A stretch of DNA of 16,973 bases from an uncultured Rhodocyclaceae bacterium. Its GTDB lineage: Bacteria; Pseudomonadota; Gammaproteobacteria; Burkholderiales; Rhodocyclaceae. Under the pieces are notes generated by a model. It ran no database searches and was not told where the DNA came from. It saw nothing but the letters and a program-made list of their open reading frames with translations. Below, piece by piece: positions 1-6,326 of the stretch (the stretch's first letter is position 1; every line of letters begins with the position of its first letter). A program made the translations under genes and the position numbers. The stretch covers positions 1-16,973 of the forward strand of contig URNG01000068.1 of NCBI GenBank assembly GCA_900549295.1. The letters run 5' to 3'.

Positions 1-44
1 CATCGGCAAACCGGCCGACTCGGCGATCGGCTGCTATTCGAAAC

Positions 45-179
45 CTATACTGTAACCCTATGGAAAACAAGAGAGTGGTTATCATCGGAGGAGGCATCGC
101 CGGCATGCAGGCGGCTCAGCCAGTCGGCGGCTTCGCGCAGGATGGCGGGGTCGATGGGCGGGTCGGCCTGAGCGTTCAT
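45..179 (-). pseudogene. FecR-type anti-sigma factor, N-terminal fragment
   Basis: The reading frame opens MNAQADPPIDPAILREAADW and continues LSRLHAGDAS, which is the usual start of FecR-family transmembrane sigma regulators (an AAxWLxRLxxGDAS block). Its ATG overlaps the sigma-factor TGA in an ATGA arrangement, the normal translational coupling of fecI-fecR pairs. The FecR-like sequence stops after about 35 codons; the frame then runs through unrelated DNA and ends at a TAG after 44 residues, whereas FecR proteins are usually around 300 residues. The membrane segment and the periplasmic signalling domain are therefore missing. Either the gene was broken by a real rearrangement or the left end is an assembly misjoin. 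The FecR assignment of the first 35 residues is fairly safe; what lies to the left of about position 95 is not FecR. Confidence 0.7.
60..119 (+). pseudogene. FAD-dependent oxidoreductase, N-terminal fragment
   Basis: The frame MENKRVVIIGGGIAGMQAA is a classic N-terminal Rossmann dinucleotide-binding motif (V-x-I-x-G-G-G-I-A-G-x-x-A-A) of an FAD/NAD(P)-binding oxidoreductase, of the kind seen in HdrA-like and other flavoprotein subunits. After roughly codon 20 the frame enters the reverse strand of the fecR and sigma genes, and the remaining codons up to position 269 are not a real protein. Just upstream, a frame ending in a TAA at 53-55 finishes only four bases before this ATG, so it may be the tail of a preceding gene in the same operon; no strong ribosome site is visible. 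The fragment is either transplanted DNA or one half of an assembly chimera. Substrate and exact family cannot be told from 20 residues. Confidence 0.5.
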
Positions 180-688
180 GCGATGCTCAGACAGGCGAGG
201 AAGGCGCGGCTCATGTGGCGCTTGACGGTGGGCAGGGAGATTTTCAGGTCGGCGGCGATGGCGGCGTAAAGCTGGCCGTGCAGTTGGGAGCGCAGGAAAA
301 TTTCGCGGGTGAGCGGCGGCAGTTCGTTGAGGACGCGGTCGACGCGATCCAGCGCCTCAAGCAGCAGCAACCGGGTTTCGGGCGAAGGGGTTTCCGGTTC
401 CGGGAGGTGCGCCAGGGCTTCAAGCCAGGCGCGTTCGAGTTCGCGCCGCCGCCAGTGGTCGGTAACCAGACGACGGGCCACCGTGGTCAGGTAAGCGCGC
501 GGCTCGCGCCAGTTGGCGGCTTCGGCGGCATGCCGGGGGCCGAGCACGCGCAGGAAGGTGTCGTGCAGGATGTCCACCGCCTGCTCGGTGCAGCCGAGCT
601 TGCGTGACAGCCAGGCATGCAGCCAGCGGTGGTGCTGGCTGTAGAGGCTGGCAACGTCGGGACGGGCGAGATCAGGTGAAACTGACAC
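176..688 (-). CDS. ECF-family RNA polymerase sigma factor, FecI type
   Basis: This encodes a 170-residue extracytoplasmic-function sigma factor. Region 2 is seen near the N-terminus (LYSQHHRWLHAWLSRKLGC, then a DILHDTFLRVL stretch) and region 4 at the C-terminus (LPPLTREIFLRSQLHGQ followed by a helix-turn-helix with ISLPTVKRHMSRA). The length and the coupled downstream fecR start are those of FecI-type sigmas, which switch on TonB-dependent transporter genes, mostly for siderophores, when an outer-membrane signal passes through FecR. I chose GTG at 688 because GGAG lies six bases upstream; a longer frame from GTG at 733 has no good ribosome site. No transporter gene is visible in the window, and the partner anti-sigma gene is truncated, so the regulated target is unknown. 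Confidence 0.85.
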   Translation of the reverse strand: MSVSPDLARPDVASLYSQHHRWLHAWLSRKLGCTEQAVDILHDTFLRVLGPRHAAEAANWREPRAYLTTVARRLVTDHWRRRELERAWLEALAHLPEPETPSPETRLLLLEALDRVDRVLNELPPLTREIFLRSQLHGQLYAAIAADLKISLPTVKRHMSRAFLACLSIA

Positions 689-763
689 GGGCGGCTCCGG
701 CAAAAAAAGATTTTTGGCTTGCAGTGCGGGCACAGGCCCGGAACGGTTGGTTATTGCGAAAGA

Positions 764-782
764 TTCTTATTCTGTTAATAAG
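764..782. promoter_or_regulatory. Inverted repeat overlapping the sigma promoter, possible Fur site
   Basis: CTTATT (766-771) and AATAAG (777-782) form a perfect six-base inverted repeat with a five-base spacer in an AT-rich patch that covers the -10 of the sigma promoter. Fur commonly represses fecI-type genes through AT-rich operators of about 19 bp at this position. The match to the Fur consensus is only partial, so the protein that binds is an inference. Confidence 0.3.
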
Positions 783-797
783 ACGAGCTTGTGTCAA
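769..797 (-). promoter_or_regulatory. Probable promoter of the ECF sigma gene
   Basis: Reading leftwards, a perfect -35 hexamer TTGACA (797-792) is followed after 17 bases by CAGAAT (774-769), a fair -10. It lies about 80 bases before the chosen sigma start. This is a by-eye call. Confidence 0.4.
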
Positions 798-930
798 TTT
801 GTTTCAGGCGGAGAGGCCGATTGGAACGACCGCTTTTTTTCTCCTGACGGCGCTTTGTGGCACACTACGCGCCCTTTGTGCGGCGGATTTTGACGGGATT
901 TCGTATCTGCCGATTTTGCGAGGATGCGCC

Positions 931-1311
931 ATGTCGAAATTGCCCGAACATCTCAAATACACCGCCGCCCACGCCTGGGTACTCGACCATGCCGACGGCA
1001 CGGTGAGCGTGGGCATCACCGACCACGCGCAGGAAGCCCTGGGCGACTTGGTGTTCGTGGAATTGCCGGCGGTCGGCGCGCATTTCGCGGCGGACGCGCA
1101 GATTGCCGTGGTCGAGTCGGTGAAATCGGCTTCCGACGTTTACGCGCCGCTGGCCGGGACGGTAACGGAAATCAATGGCGCGGTGGCCGATGCGCCCGAG
1201 CTGGTGAATCAGGACGCCTACGCGGCCTGGCTGTTCAAGCTGCGCCCGGACGAGGGCATCGAGCGCGCGCCGCTGCTTGCCGCCGACGCTTACCGGAACG
1301 CCGCCGACTGA
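931..1311 (+). CDS. gcvH: Glycine cleavage system H protein
   Basis: This is a 126-residue lipoyl carrier that shuttles the aminomethyl group between the P, T and L proteins of the glycine cleavage system in the cytoplasm. The lipoylation site is clear: VESVKSASDVYAPLAG, with the modified lysine at residue 65. The lead-in GITDHAQEALGDLVFVELP is also typical of GcvH, and the length matches the family. The ATG is preceded by GAGGA with six bases of spacing. Neither gcvT nor gcvP is in the window, so the gene stands alone here; the following unknown gene starts 18 bases after the stop and may be co-transcribed. I looked for a glycine riboswitch in the leader and did not see one. Confidence 0.93.
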   Translation: MSKLPEHLKYTAAHAWVLDHADGTVSVGITDHAQEALGDLVFVELPAVGAHFAADAQIAVVESVKSASDVYAPLAGTVTEINGAVADAPELVNQDAYAAWLFKLRPDEGIERAPLLAADAYRNAAD

Positions 1312-1328
1312 AGCGCGGCTCGTTTTCC

Positions 1329-1853
1329 GTGACCGCGCCGCCCTTCCCCAAGCGCTGGCCGCAGGTGCCGGCCTGCTATGAATGGCTTTCGCTCGACCGG
1401 CGCGGCCAGTGGCGTCTGCAAGGCGAGCGCGTCAGCCATCCTGGCCTGCTGGCCTTCCTGCACCAGCACTACCAGACCGGGGACGACGGCTGCTGGTTCG
1501 TGCAGAACGGGCCGCAGAAGGTGTACGCCGATCTGGCCGCGACGCCCTGGGTATTCCGCCGTTCCGCAGGCCGGCTGCTGGCCCATACCGGGGCCGCCGC
1601 CGGGGAGGTCAGTGCCCTTTTTCTCGATGCCGAAGGCAGCCTTTATCTGCTGACCGAACTCGGCTTCGGCCTGCTCGACGACCGCGATCTGGCCGTCTGG
1701 CTCGCCGAATGCCAGCCCGATGACGAAGCAAGCTGGCTGGCCTTGCTGGCCGGGGAAACCGTCGGCGTCACCTGGCGCGGCTTGCCGGTGGAGCGCGTCG
1801 AAGCCGCCGATCTGTCCGCACGTTTTGCCTTCAACCCCCGGCCACGCGCTTAG
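1329..1853 (+). CDS. Conserved-looking protein of unknown function, 174 residues
   Basis: I do not recognise a characterised function. The frame starts at GTG 1329, 18 bases after gcvH, and encodes a soluble protein with no signal peptide or membrane segment. The composition is that of a folded globular protein: many Trp and aromatic residues, a central block reading CWFVQNGPQKVYADLAATPW, then an acidic, Leu-rich half with FLDAEGSLYLLTELGFGLLD. I recall similar FVQNGPQ-V-V-L-TPW blocks in uncharacterised betaproteobacterial proteins but cannot check this. Third-position GC is strong, supporting real coding. The closeness to gcvH suggests an operon. No ideal ribosome site precedes the GTG, so translation may be coupled or the start may differ slightly. 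Confidence 0.65.
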   Translation: MTAPPFPKRWPQVPACYEWLSLDRRGQWRLQGERVSHPGLLAFLHQHYQTGDDGCWFVQNGPQKVYADLAATPWVFRRSAGRLLAHTGAAAGEVSALFLDAEGSLYLLTELGFGLLDDRDLAVWLAECQPDDEASWLALLAGETVGVTWRGLPVERVEAADLSARFAFNPRPRA

Positions 1854-2004
1854 GTTGCTCCACCGTTGCGGGAGTAATGTCCTCGTCGCGGTTCAGGCGC
1901 TTGCGTCAGGGCGGGAATGGGAATCGGCCAGAGGGCCGGTTTCCTGCGGCACGATACCAAACGGGTGGCTGGAAATCAGGCAGTGGCGGCGCTATCGCGC
2001 CGGA

Positions 2005-2211
2005 TCAATAGGTTTCATCCTCGGTTTCATCATTGGCCTGTAGCCACCACAGCAGATCCTCGCCTTGCAGGGGCGTCGGGATCATCTGGTTTTTCTTCCA
2101 GCGGAACACCGGCCCGAACGGGATGTAGCGCGCCAGCACCTGACCTTGCCGGCTGACGCCGAAGAAGGGCCAGCCGGAGCGGATGGCCTCGCGGATTTGA
2201 TCGTGTGTCAT
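2005..2211 (-). CDS. Small protein of unknown function, 68 residues
   Basis: The ATG at 2211 has a very good ribosome site (AGGAGA, six bases away), which is why I chose it over the longer upstream extension. The product starts MTHDQIREAIRSGWPFFGVS, has a basic, aromatic middle (RYIPFGPVFRWKKNQMIPTP) and a very acidic tail (NDETEDETY). There is no signal peptide or long hydrophobic stretch, so it is probably cytoplasmic. It lies 73 bases downstream of the arginase-family gene on the same strand and could share its transcript. The function is unknown. The 150 bases between its stop and the preceding plus-strand gene contain nothing I can name. Confidence 0.6.
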   Translation of the reverse strand: MTHDQIREAIRSGWPFFGVSRQGQVLARYIPFGPVFRWKKNQMIPTPLQGEDLLWWLQANDETEDETY

Positions 2212-2284
2212 GTGTTTTCTCCTGCTTGTTGTCGCCAAGGAGTCAGTATCCCCCTGCCGGTAGCGGGCTGGCAACGTTGCCGTT

Positions 2285-3187
2285 TTACCCTGCGCTGCGC
2301 GGACGATCCGCCTCGATCACGCTTTCCAGCAAGGCGGCGAGCAGGCGGGCGGTGCTGGAGAAGCGGTCGCGGTCGGGGTTGTATTCGACGATTTCCAGGG
2401 CGGTGAAGCCCGGCAGGGTGGCGATCCAGGCGAGCGCGGTGCGCACGTCCTCGGCGCGCAGGCCGTCCGGTTCGGGGGAGCCGACGCCGGGGGCGAGTCG
2501 CGGGTCGATGGCATCCAGGTCGAGCGTCACGCCGAACGGTTCGCCGCCCGCGCCGACGATGCGCATGGCGCGATCCAGGCAGGCGGCGAAACCGTCGCGG
2601 GCAAGTTCTTCGGCGGCGATCACGCGCACGCCCAGGCGTTGCAGCAGCCGGCATTCCTCGGGTTCGAAGCTGCGCGCGCCGAAAACTGCGCTGCGCCGGG
2701 GGTCGATCTGCAGGCCGGGCAGGCCCAGATGCAGAAGCCGCTTGTCGCCCTGGCCGAGCAGGCAGGCGAGCGGCATCCCATGCACCGCGCCGGAATAGGT
2801 GCTGGCCGGGGTGTGGCTGTCCAGATGAGCGTCGATCCACAGCAGGCCGGGCGCTTTTCCCAGGTGCCGCGCCACGCCACTCCAGGTGCCGATGGCGACC
2901 GAATGGTCGCCGCCCAGGACGAGCGGGAATTCACCGGCGGCCAGCGTTGCCGCCACTGTTTCGGTGAGTTTCCGGCACAGGCCGGCAATGCGTGCCAACG
3001 GCGGCGCTTCCTGCGGCGCGAACAGCGTCTCGCCCCAATGCACTCCGTCCCGCCCGCTCAGGGCGCGCCAAGCGTGCGAACGATGGAAGGCCGGCGGCCC
3101 CGCCGCGCAGCCCTGATCCTGCGCGCCGATGCCGCTGGCGGCGCCGATCACCCGAAACTGCCGTTTTTTTTCCACACGCTCCGCCAT
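2285..3187 (-). CDS. Arginase-family (ureohydrolase) enzyme
   Basis: This is a 300-residue member of the arginase/agmatinase/formimidoylglutamase fold, which hydrolyses guanidino compounds with two Mn ions. All metal ligands are visible: His95 in GGDHSVAIGTW, Asp119, His121 and Asp123 in WIDAHLDSHTP, and Asp223 and Asp225 in LDLDAIDPRLAPG. The late EIVEYNP motif is also present. The SGAVHGMPL loop (Ser132, His136) is arginase-like rather than agmatinase-like. Two positions that hold the amino-acid part of arginine in true arginases differ: the Asn of D-x-N-T-P is His125, and the R-D-x-D-x-x-E segment reads RSFEPEE. Arginine may therefore not be the substrate. The ATG at 3187 has GGAG six bases before it; an in-frame ATG at 3199 would add four residues. 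It is divergent from the 63-residue gene. Confidence 0.85.
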   Translation of the reverse strand: MAERVEKKRQFRVIGAASGIGAQDQGCAAGPPAFHRSHAWRALSGRDGVHWGETLFAPQEAPPLARIAGLCRKLTETVAATLAAGEFPLVLGGDHSVAIGTWSGVARHLGKAPGLLWIDAHLDSHTPASTYSGAVHGMPLACLLGQGDKRLLHLGLPGLQIDPRRSAVFGARSFEPEECRLLQRLGVRVIAAEELARDGFAACLDRAMRIVGAGGEPFGVTLDLDAIDPRLAPGVGSPEPDGLRAEDVRTALAWIATLPGFTALEIVEYNPDRDRFSSTARLLAALLESVIEADRPRSAG

Positions 3188-3199
3188 GCCGCGCTCCAT

Positions 3200-3228
3200 T
3201 TGCTTTTAGCCTGCCGTGCGGCTAGGAT
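3200..3228 (+). promoter_or_regulatory. Possible promoter of the small gene and bioF
   Basis: TTGCTT (3200-3205) and TAGGAT (3223-3228) are separated by exactly 17 bases and lie about 35 bases before the start codon at 3264, in the divergent gap with the arginase-family gene. The -35 is weak; this is a by-eye call. Confidence 0.35.
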
Positions 3229-3263
3229 CAAACCTCCACGCACCCACCCTAAGGAGTTCATCC

Positions 3264-3455
3264 ATGAAGGTCAAGGCAACGATTCAACGTGGTACCCGCT
3301 ACCTGTGCACCAAGATCGGCGAAATCGTCATCGCCGTGGAGCAAGTGGCGGTGGTCAAGGGCATGGCGATGTGGGAAGTGGAGCGGGAAATCGCCGCCGG
3401 CATCAAGAAACGCCTGATCGTGTCGCAGCGCGCCCTGCTGCCCTTGCCGGCCTGA
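3264..3455 (+). CDS. Small protein of unknown function, 63 residues
   Basis: The ATG has a near-perfect ribosome site (AAGGAG, seven bases away), a strong sign of a real gene despite its size. The product starts MKVKATIQRGTRYLCTKIGE, continues with a hydrophobic stretch IVIAVEQVAVVKGMAMW, and then has a charged helix-like segment EVEREIAAGIKKRL. The hydrophobic stretch contains Glu, Gln and Lys, so a membrane span is doubtful. The product is basic overall. It ends 38 bases before the bioF start and probably shares a transcript with it. I do not recognise the family. Confidence 0.7.
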   Translation: MKVKATIQRGTRYLCTKIGEIVIAVEQVAVVKGMAMWEVEREIAAGIKKRLIVSQRALLPLPA

Positions 3456-3493
3456 AACCGCCGGGAACGACTCGCTGCCCGCCCGACGATTTC

Positions 3494-4735
3494 ATGACCG
3501 CACCCGCCGCTGCACCCTCCCCCCCCGCCCTCTCCCCGCTTTCCCCCCTTAGCGCGGAGCTTCGTCAGGAACTGGACACCCTCGCCGCCGCCGGCCTGCA
3601 ACGCCGGCACCGCATCCTGCAATCGCCTTGCGGGCGGGAAATCGAGGTTGACGGGCGCAAACTCATCAACTTCGCCAGCAACGATTACCTCGGGCTGGCG
3701 CAGCATCCGGCGCTGGCCGCCGCTATAGCGGACGGCGCGCAGCGCTGGGGCGCGGGCAGCGGCGCTGCGCATCTTCTGAGCGGCCACCTCGCGCCGCATG
3801 CCGAACTGGAAGCGGCGCTGGCGTACTTCACCGGCTTTTCCCGCGCGCTCACTTTCAGCAGCGGCTATCTCGCCAATCTTGCCGTCACGCCGACGCTGGC
3901 CGGGCGCGGCGCTGCGGTTTTCGCCGACAAGCTCAACCACGCCTCCCTGATCGACGCCATGCAACTGGCGAAAACCCAGGGCGCGCAGGTGCAGCGCTAT
4001 CCGCACGCCGATCTGGCGGCCCTGGAACGCCTGCTCGCCGCCAGCACGGCCCGGCGCAAGCTGATCGTCACCGACAGCATTTTCAGCATGGACGGCGACC
4101 TCGCGCCGCTGCCCGCCCTGCTGGCGCTGGCGCGCACCCACGAGGCTTTCCTGGTCGTCGATGACGCGCACGGCTTCGGCGTGCTCGGGCCGCAAGGCCG
4201 GGGCAGTCTGGCGCATTTCGCCCTGCCCGCCGACCCGCGCCTGATTCTCATGGGGACGCTCGGCAAGGCCGCTGGCGTGGGCGGCGCTTTCGTCGCCGCT
4301 TCGGAAGAAGTGATCGAAACCCTCGTCAGCCGCGCCCGCAGCTACATCTTCACCACCGCCAGCCCGCCGGCGGTGTCCTGCGCCCTGCGCGAGAGCCTGT
4401 GCCTGATCGAACAGGGCGACGCACTACGCAGCGCGCTGTTCGCCCGCATCAGGGAGTTGCGCGACGGTTTACGCGAGTTGACTGGCACCCCCGCCAAGCC
4501 AGGCGCATGGCAACTGCCCGCCTCCCTGAGCGCCATTCAGCCGCTCATCGTCGGCAGCAACGAGGATGCCCTGCGTCTGGCGCAAGCCTTGTGGGACAAA
4601 GGATTCTGGGTGCCCGCCATCCGCCCGCCGACGGTGCCGCAAGGCACCGCCCGCCTGCGCATCTCGCTATCCGCCGCGCACACGGCGGCGGACATTGCCG
4701 GCCTGCTGGCGGCTTTGCAGGCGCTGGCGCATTGA
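3494..4735 (+). CDS. bioF: 8-amino-7-oxononanoate synthase (biotin synthesis)
   Basis: This is a 413-residue PLP enzyme of the alpha-oxoamine synthase family. BioF condenses pimeloyl-ACP (or CoA) with L-alanine, releasing CO2, in the first committed step of the biotin ring pathway. Family signatures in order are FASNDYLGLAQHP near the start, GAGSGAAHLLSGH, LTFSSGYLANLA, DKLNHASLIDAM, VVDDAHGFGVLGP, and the PLP lysine in MGTLGKAAGVGG (Lys258). The C-terminal domain ends with the usual AIRPPTVPQGTARLRISLSA block, in which the arginine binds the substrate carboxylate. The proline-rich first ~18 residues are an extension. No other bio gene is in the window, so the biotin assignment over a related synthase rests on motifs. 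The start ATG has only a weak ribosome site and may be coupled to the small gene upstream. Confidence 0.88.
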   Translation: MTAPAAAPSPPALSPLSPLSAELRQELDTLAAAGLQRRHRILQSPCGREIEVDGRKLINFASNDYLGLAQHPALAAAIADGAQRWGAGSGAAHLLSGHLAPHAELEAALAYFTGFSRALTFSSGYLANLAVTPTLAGRGAAVFADKLNHASLIDAMQLAKTQGAQVQRYPHADLAALERLLAASTARRKLIVTDSIFSMDGDLAPLPALLALARTHEAFLVVDDAHGFGVLGPQGRGSLAHFALPADPRLILMGTLGKAAGVGGAFVAASEEVIETLVSRARSYIFTTASPPAVSCALRESLCLIEQGDALRSALFARIRELRDGLRELTGTPAKPGAWQLPASLSAIQPLIVGSNEDALRLAQALWDKGFWVPAIRPPTVPQGTARLRISLSAAHTAADIAGLLAALQALAH

Positions 4736-4875
4736 TTGGTGTGCAGCCCATGCCCCGGATAAAACGCCTGCCGCCGGAATGCCTGCCTGGTGCTATCACC
4801 CCAGGCCTACAAATCGTGAATCCAACTCCATAACGACAGGCTGGCAAAGCCCGTTTTAGCCGGAAAGCCCGAAAA

Positions 4876-5304
4876 TCACACCGGCACGCCCAGCACGACG
4901 TGGCTGGCCTTGATCAGTGCCGTGGCCGGCGCGCCGGTCTGCAAGCCCATTTCCTGCGCCGCTTCGTTGGTGATGACCGCGTGCACGACCGTGCCGCCGG
5001 CCAGGGTCAGGGCGATTTCGGTATTGACCGCGCCGGGGTTGATCCGGCTCACCGTCCCCGATAGCTGGTTGCGCGCTGAAAAGCGCACATCGGGCGTGCC
5101 GCACAGGAGCATCACCCAGGGGGCCTTGACGTAGGCGATCGCCGCGCCGCCGACCGCCAGACCGAGCGATTCGACGCTGGTTTCAGTGACCACGGCGACG
5201 ATGCGGTCGCCGCCCGGCAAGCTCAGTTCGACTTCGGCATTGACCGCGCCGTGGTTGAGGGCGCTGATTTTTCCATGAAAAACGTTACGGGCGCTGATTT
5301 GCAT
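4876..5304 (-). CDS. Tandem Mop-domain molybdate-binding protein (molbindin)
   Basis: This is a 142-residue protein made of two Mop (TOBE-like) domains in a row. Each starts with a SARN motif: SARNVFHGKISALNHGAVNA at the N-terminus and SARNQLSGTVSRINPGAVNT near residue 75, each followed by a beta-rich segment ending in A-x-x-K-A-x-x-V. Such di-Mop proteins assemble into rings that bind molybdate or tungstate and buffer it in the cytoplasm. The ATG has AGGAGA seven bases upstream; longer in-frame extensions run into the promoter region. It is transcribed divergently from modE, so the two units may be regulated together. Its stop faces the bioF stop across about 140 bases, where I see only weak hairpins and no clear terminator. 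Confidence 0.9.
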   Translation of the reverse strand: MQISARNVFHGKISALNHGAVNAEVELSLPGGDRIVAVVTETSVESLGLAVGGAAIAYVKAPWVMLLCGTPDVRFSARNQLSGTVSRINPGAVNTEIALTLAGGTVVHAVITNEAAQEMGLQTGAPATALIKASHVVLGVPV

Positions 5305-5449
5305 TTCGTTCTCTCCTGATGAATGGGTCGCCGGACTGGCGATGGCAACCACTTTAGGCAAACCGGCGTTCACCTGGCAACCATAACGCTGGCGTTTTAC
5401 AGCCACAGGCCCGCGTTTTTCGCGTGTTTTTTCGGCTACACTGCGGCTT

Positions 5450-5473
5450 CGCTATATACGCCGGTACATAACC
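5450..5473. promoter_or_regulatory. ModE operator upstream of modE-modABC
   Basis: Half-sites CGCTATAT (5450-5457) and ACATAACC (5466-5473) are separated by eight bases, the spacing and base pattern I recall for the E. coli modA operator (CGTTATAT, eight bases, ACATAACG). The TATATA inside it is also the likely -10 of the promoter, so bound ModE would block transcription. The box ends only five bases before the modE ATG, which points to autoregulation of the whole mod operon. Confidence 0.65.
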
Positions 5474-5478
5474 CCCCG

Positions 5479-6294
5479 ATGCCCTCCTCCGCTCCTCGCC
5501 TGCGCGGCACGCTCGAAATCGAGGGCGTGCTCGGCACCTTTCTCGGCGACACGCGCATCCGCCTGCTCGAAGCCATCGACCGGCATGGCTCGATCTCGCA
5601 GGCGGCGAAGGCGGTGCCGCTGTCGTACAAGGCGGCTTGGGACGCGGTGGATGCGATGAACAACCTGGCCGAGGAACCGCTCGTGGTGCGCAGCGCCGGC
5701 GGCAAGCAGGGCGGCGGCACCCGGCTCACCGCGCACGGCCGCAGCATGATCGCGCTCTACCGCGCCCTGGAAGCCGAATACCAGAGCGCCCTGGAGCGCC
5801 TGACGGCCAATCTGAACCAGCACCAGCACGGCGATTTCCAGGCTTTCCGCCAGCTCTTGCAGCGTTTCGCGGTGAAAAGCAGCGCCCGCAACCAGTTTGC
5901 CGGGCGCATCGTCGGGCTGACGCCAGGAGCAGTCGATTACGAGGTGCGCATCGCGCTGGACGGCGAGAACACCTTGGTCGCGGTCATCACTGGCGAATCG
6001 GCGGAAAACATGGGGCTTTGCCTGGGACTGGAAGTCAGCGCCCTGGTGAAATCCTCCTCGGTGCTGCTGTTCAACGACCCCACCCTGAAAACCAGCGCCC
6101 GCAACCAGTTCTGGGGCGAAGTGGCGCGCATCCACGAAGGCCCGGTCAACGCCGAGGTCACGCTGGCCCTGTCCGGCGGGCGCACGGTCTGCGCCGTCGT
6201 CACCCGGGACAGCCTCGACACGCTCGGGCTGGCCGTCGGACGGCCCGCCGGGGCGGCCTTCAAAGCTTCATCGGTGATTCTCTGCCGCCAATGA
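5479..6294 (+). CDS. modE: Molybdate-responsive transcriptional regulator ModE
   Basis: This is a 271-residue repressor/activator that binds molybdate and represses its own uptake genes. The N-terminal winged helix-turn-helix of the LysR-like ModE type is clear (FLGDTRIRLLEAIDRHGSIS, then QAAKAVPLSYKAAWDAVDAM), with the wing RSAGGKQGGGTRLT. After a coiled linker come two Mop domains starting at SARNQFAGRI (about residue 135) and SARNQFWGEV (about residue 206), which form the molybdate pocket. The length is close to that of E. coli ModE. The stop overlaps a possible in-frame ATG for modA, and modA-modB-modC follow at once, so this is the first gene of the operon. The ATG at 5479 has no good ribosome site and sits just after the ModE operator, implying a very short leader. 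Confidence 0.95.
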   Translation: MPSSAPRLRGTLEIEGVLGTFLGDTRIRLLEAIDRHGSISQAAKAVPLSYKAAWDAVDAMNNLAEEPLVVRSAGGKQGGGTRLTAHGRSMIALYRALEAEYQSALERLTANLNQHQHGDFQAFRQLLQRFAVKSSARNQFAGRIVGLTPGAVDYEVRIALDGENTLVAVITGESAENMGLCLGLEVSALVKSSSVLLFNDPTLKTSARNQFWGEVARIHEGPVNAEVTLALSGGRTVCAVVTRDSLDTLGLAVGRPAGAAFKASSVILCRQ

Positions 6295-6326
6295 ACCCAT
6301 TTTTTTCATCTCACCTGGAGATATTC

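Noticed and set aside
120..269. Plus-strand continuation of the flavoprotein reading frame
   Set aside because: It is the reverse complement of the fecR start and sigma-factor end; no flavoprotein-like sequence continues after about codon 20.
800..930. Glycine riboswitch before gcvH (a GGAGAG-like string at about 809-815)
   Set aside because: The rest of the aptamer core is missing and the leader is too short for the known fold.
2639..3493. Long open plus-strand frame upstream of bioF, suggesting a 698-residue fusion
   Set aside because: It is antisense to the arginase-family gene and crosses the 63-residue gene; BioF homology starts only after 3494.
4785..4806. Hairpin GCCTGG/CCAGGC between bioF and mop as a terminator
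   Set aside because: The stem is only six bases and no T-run follows on either strand.
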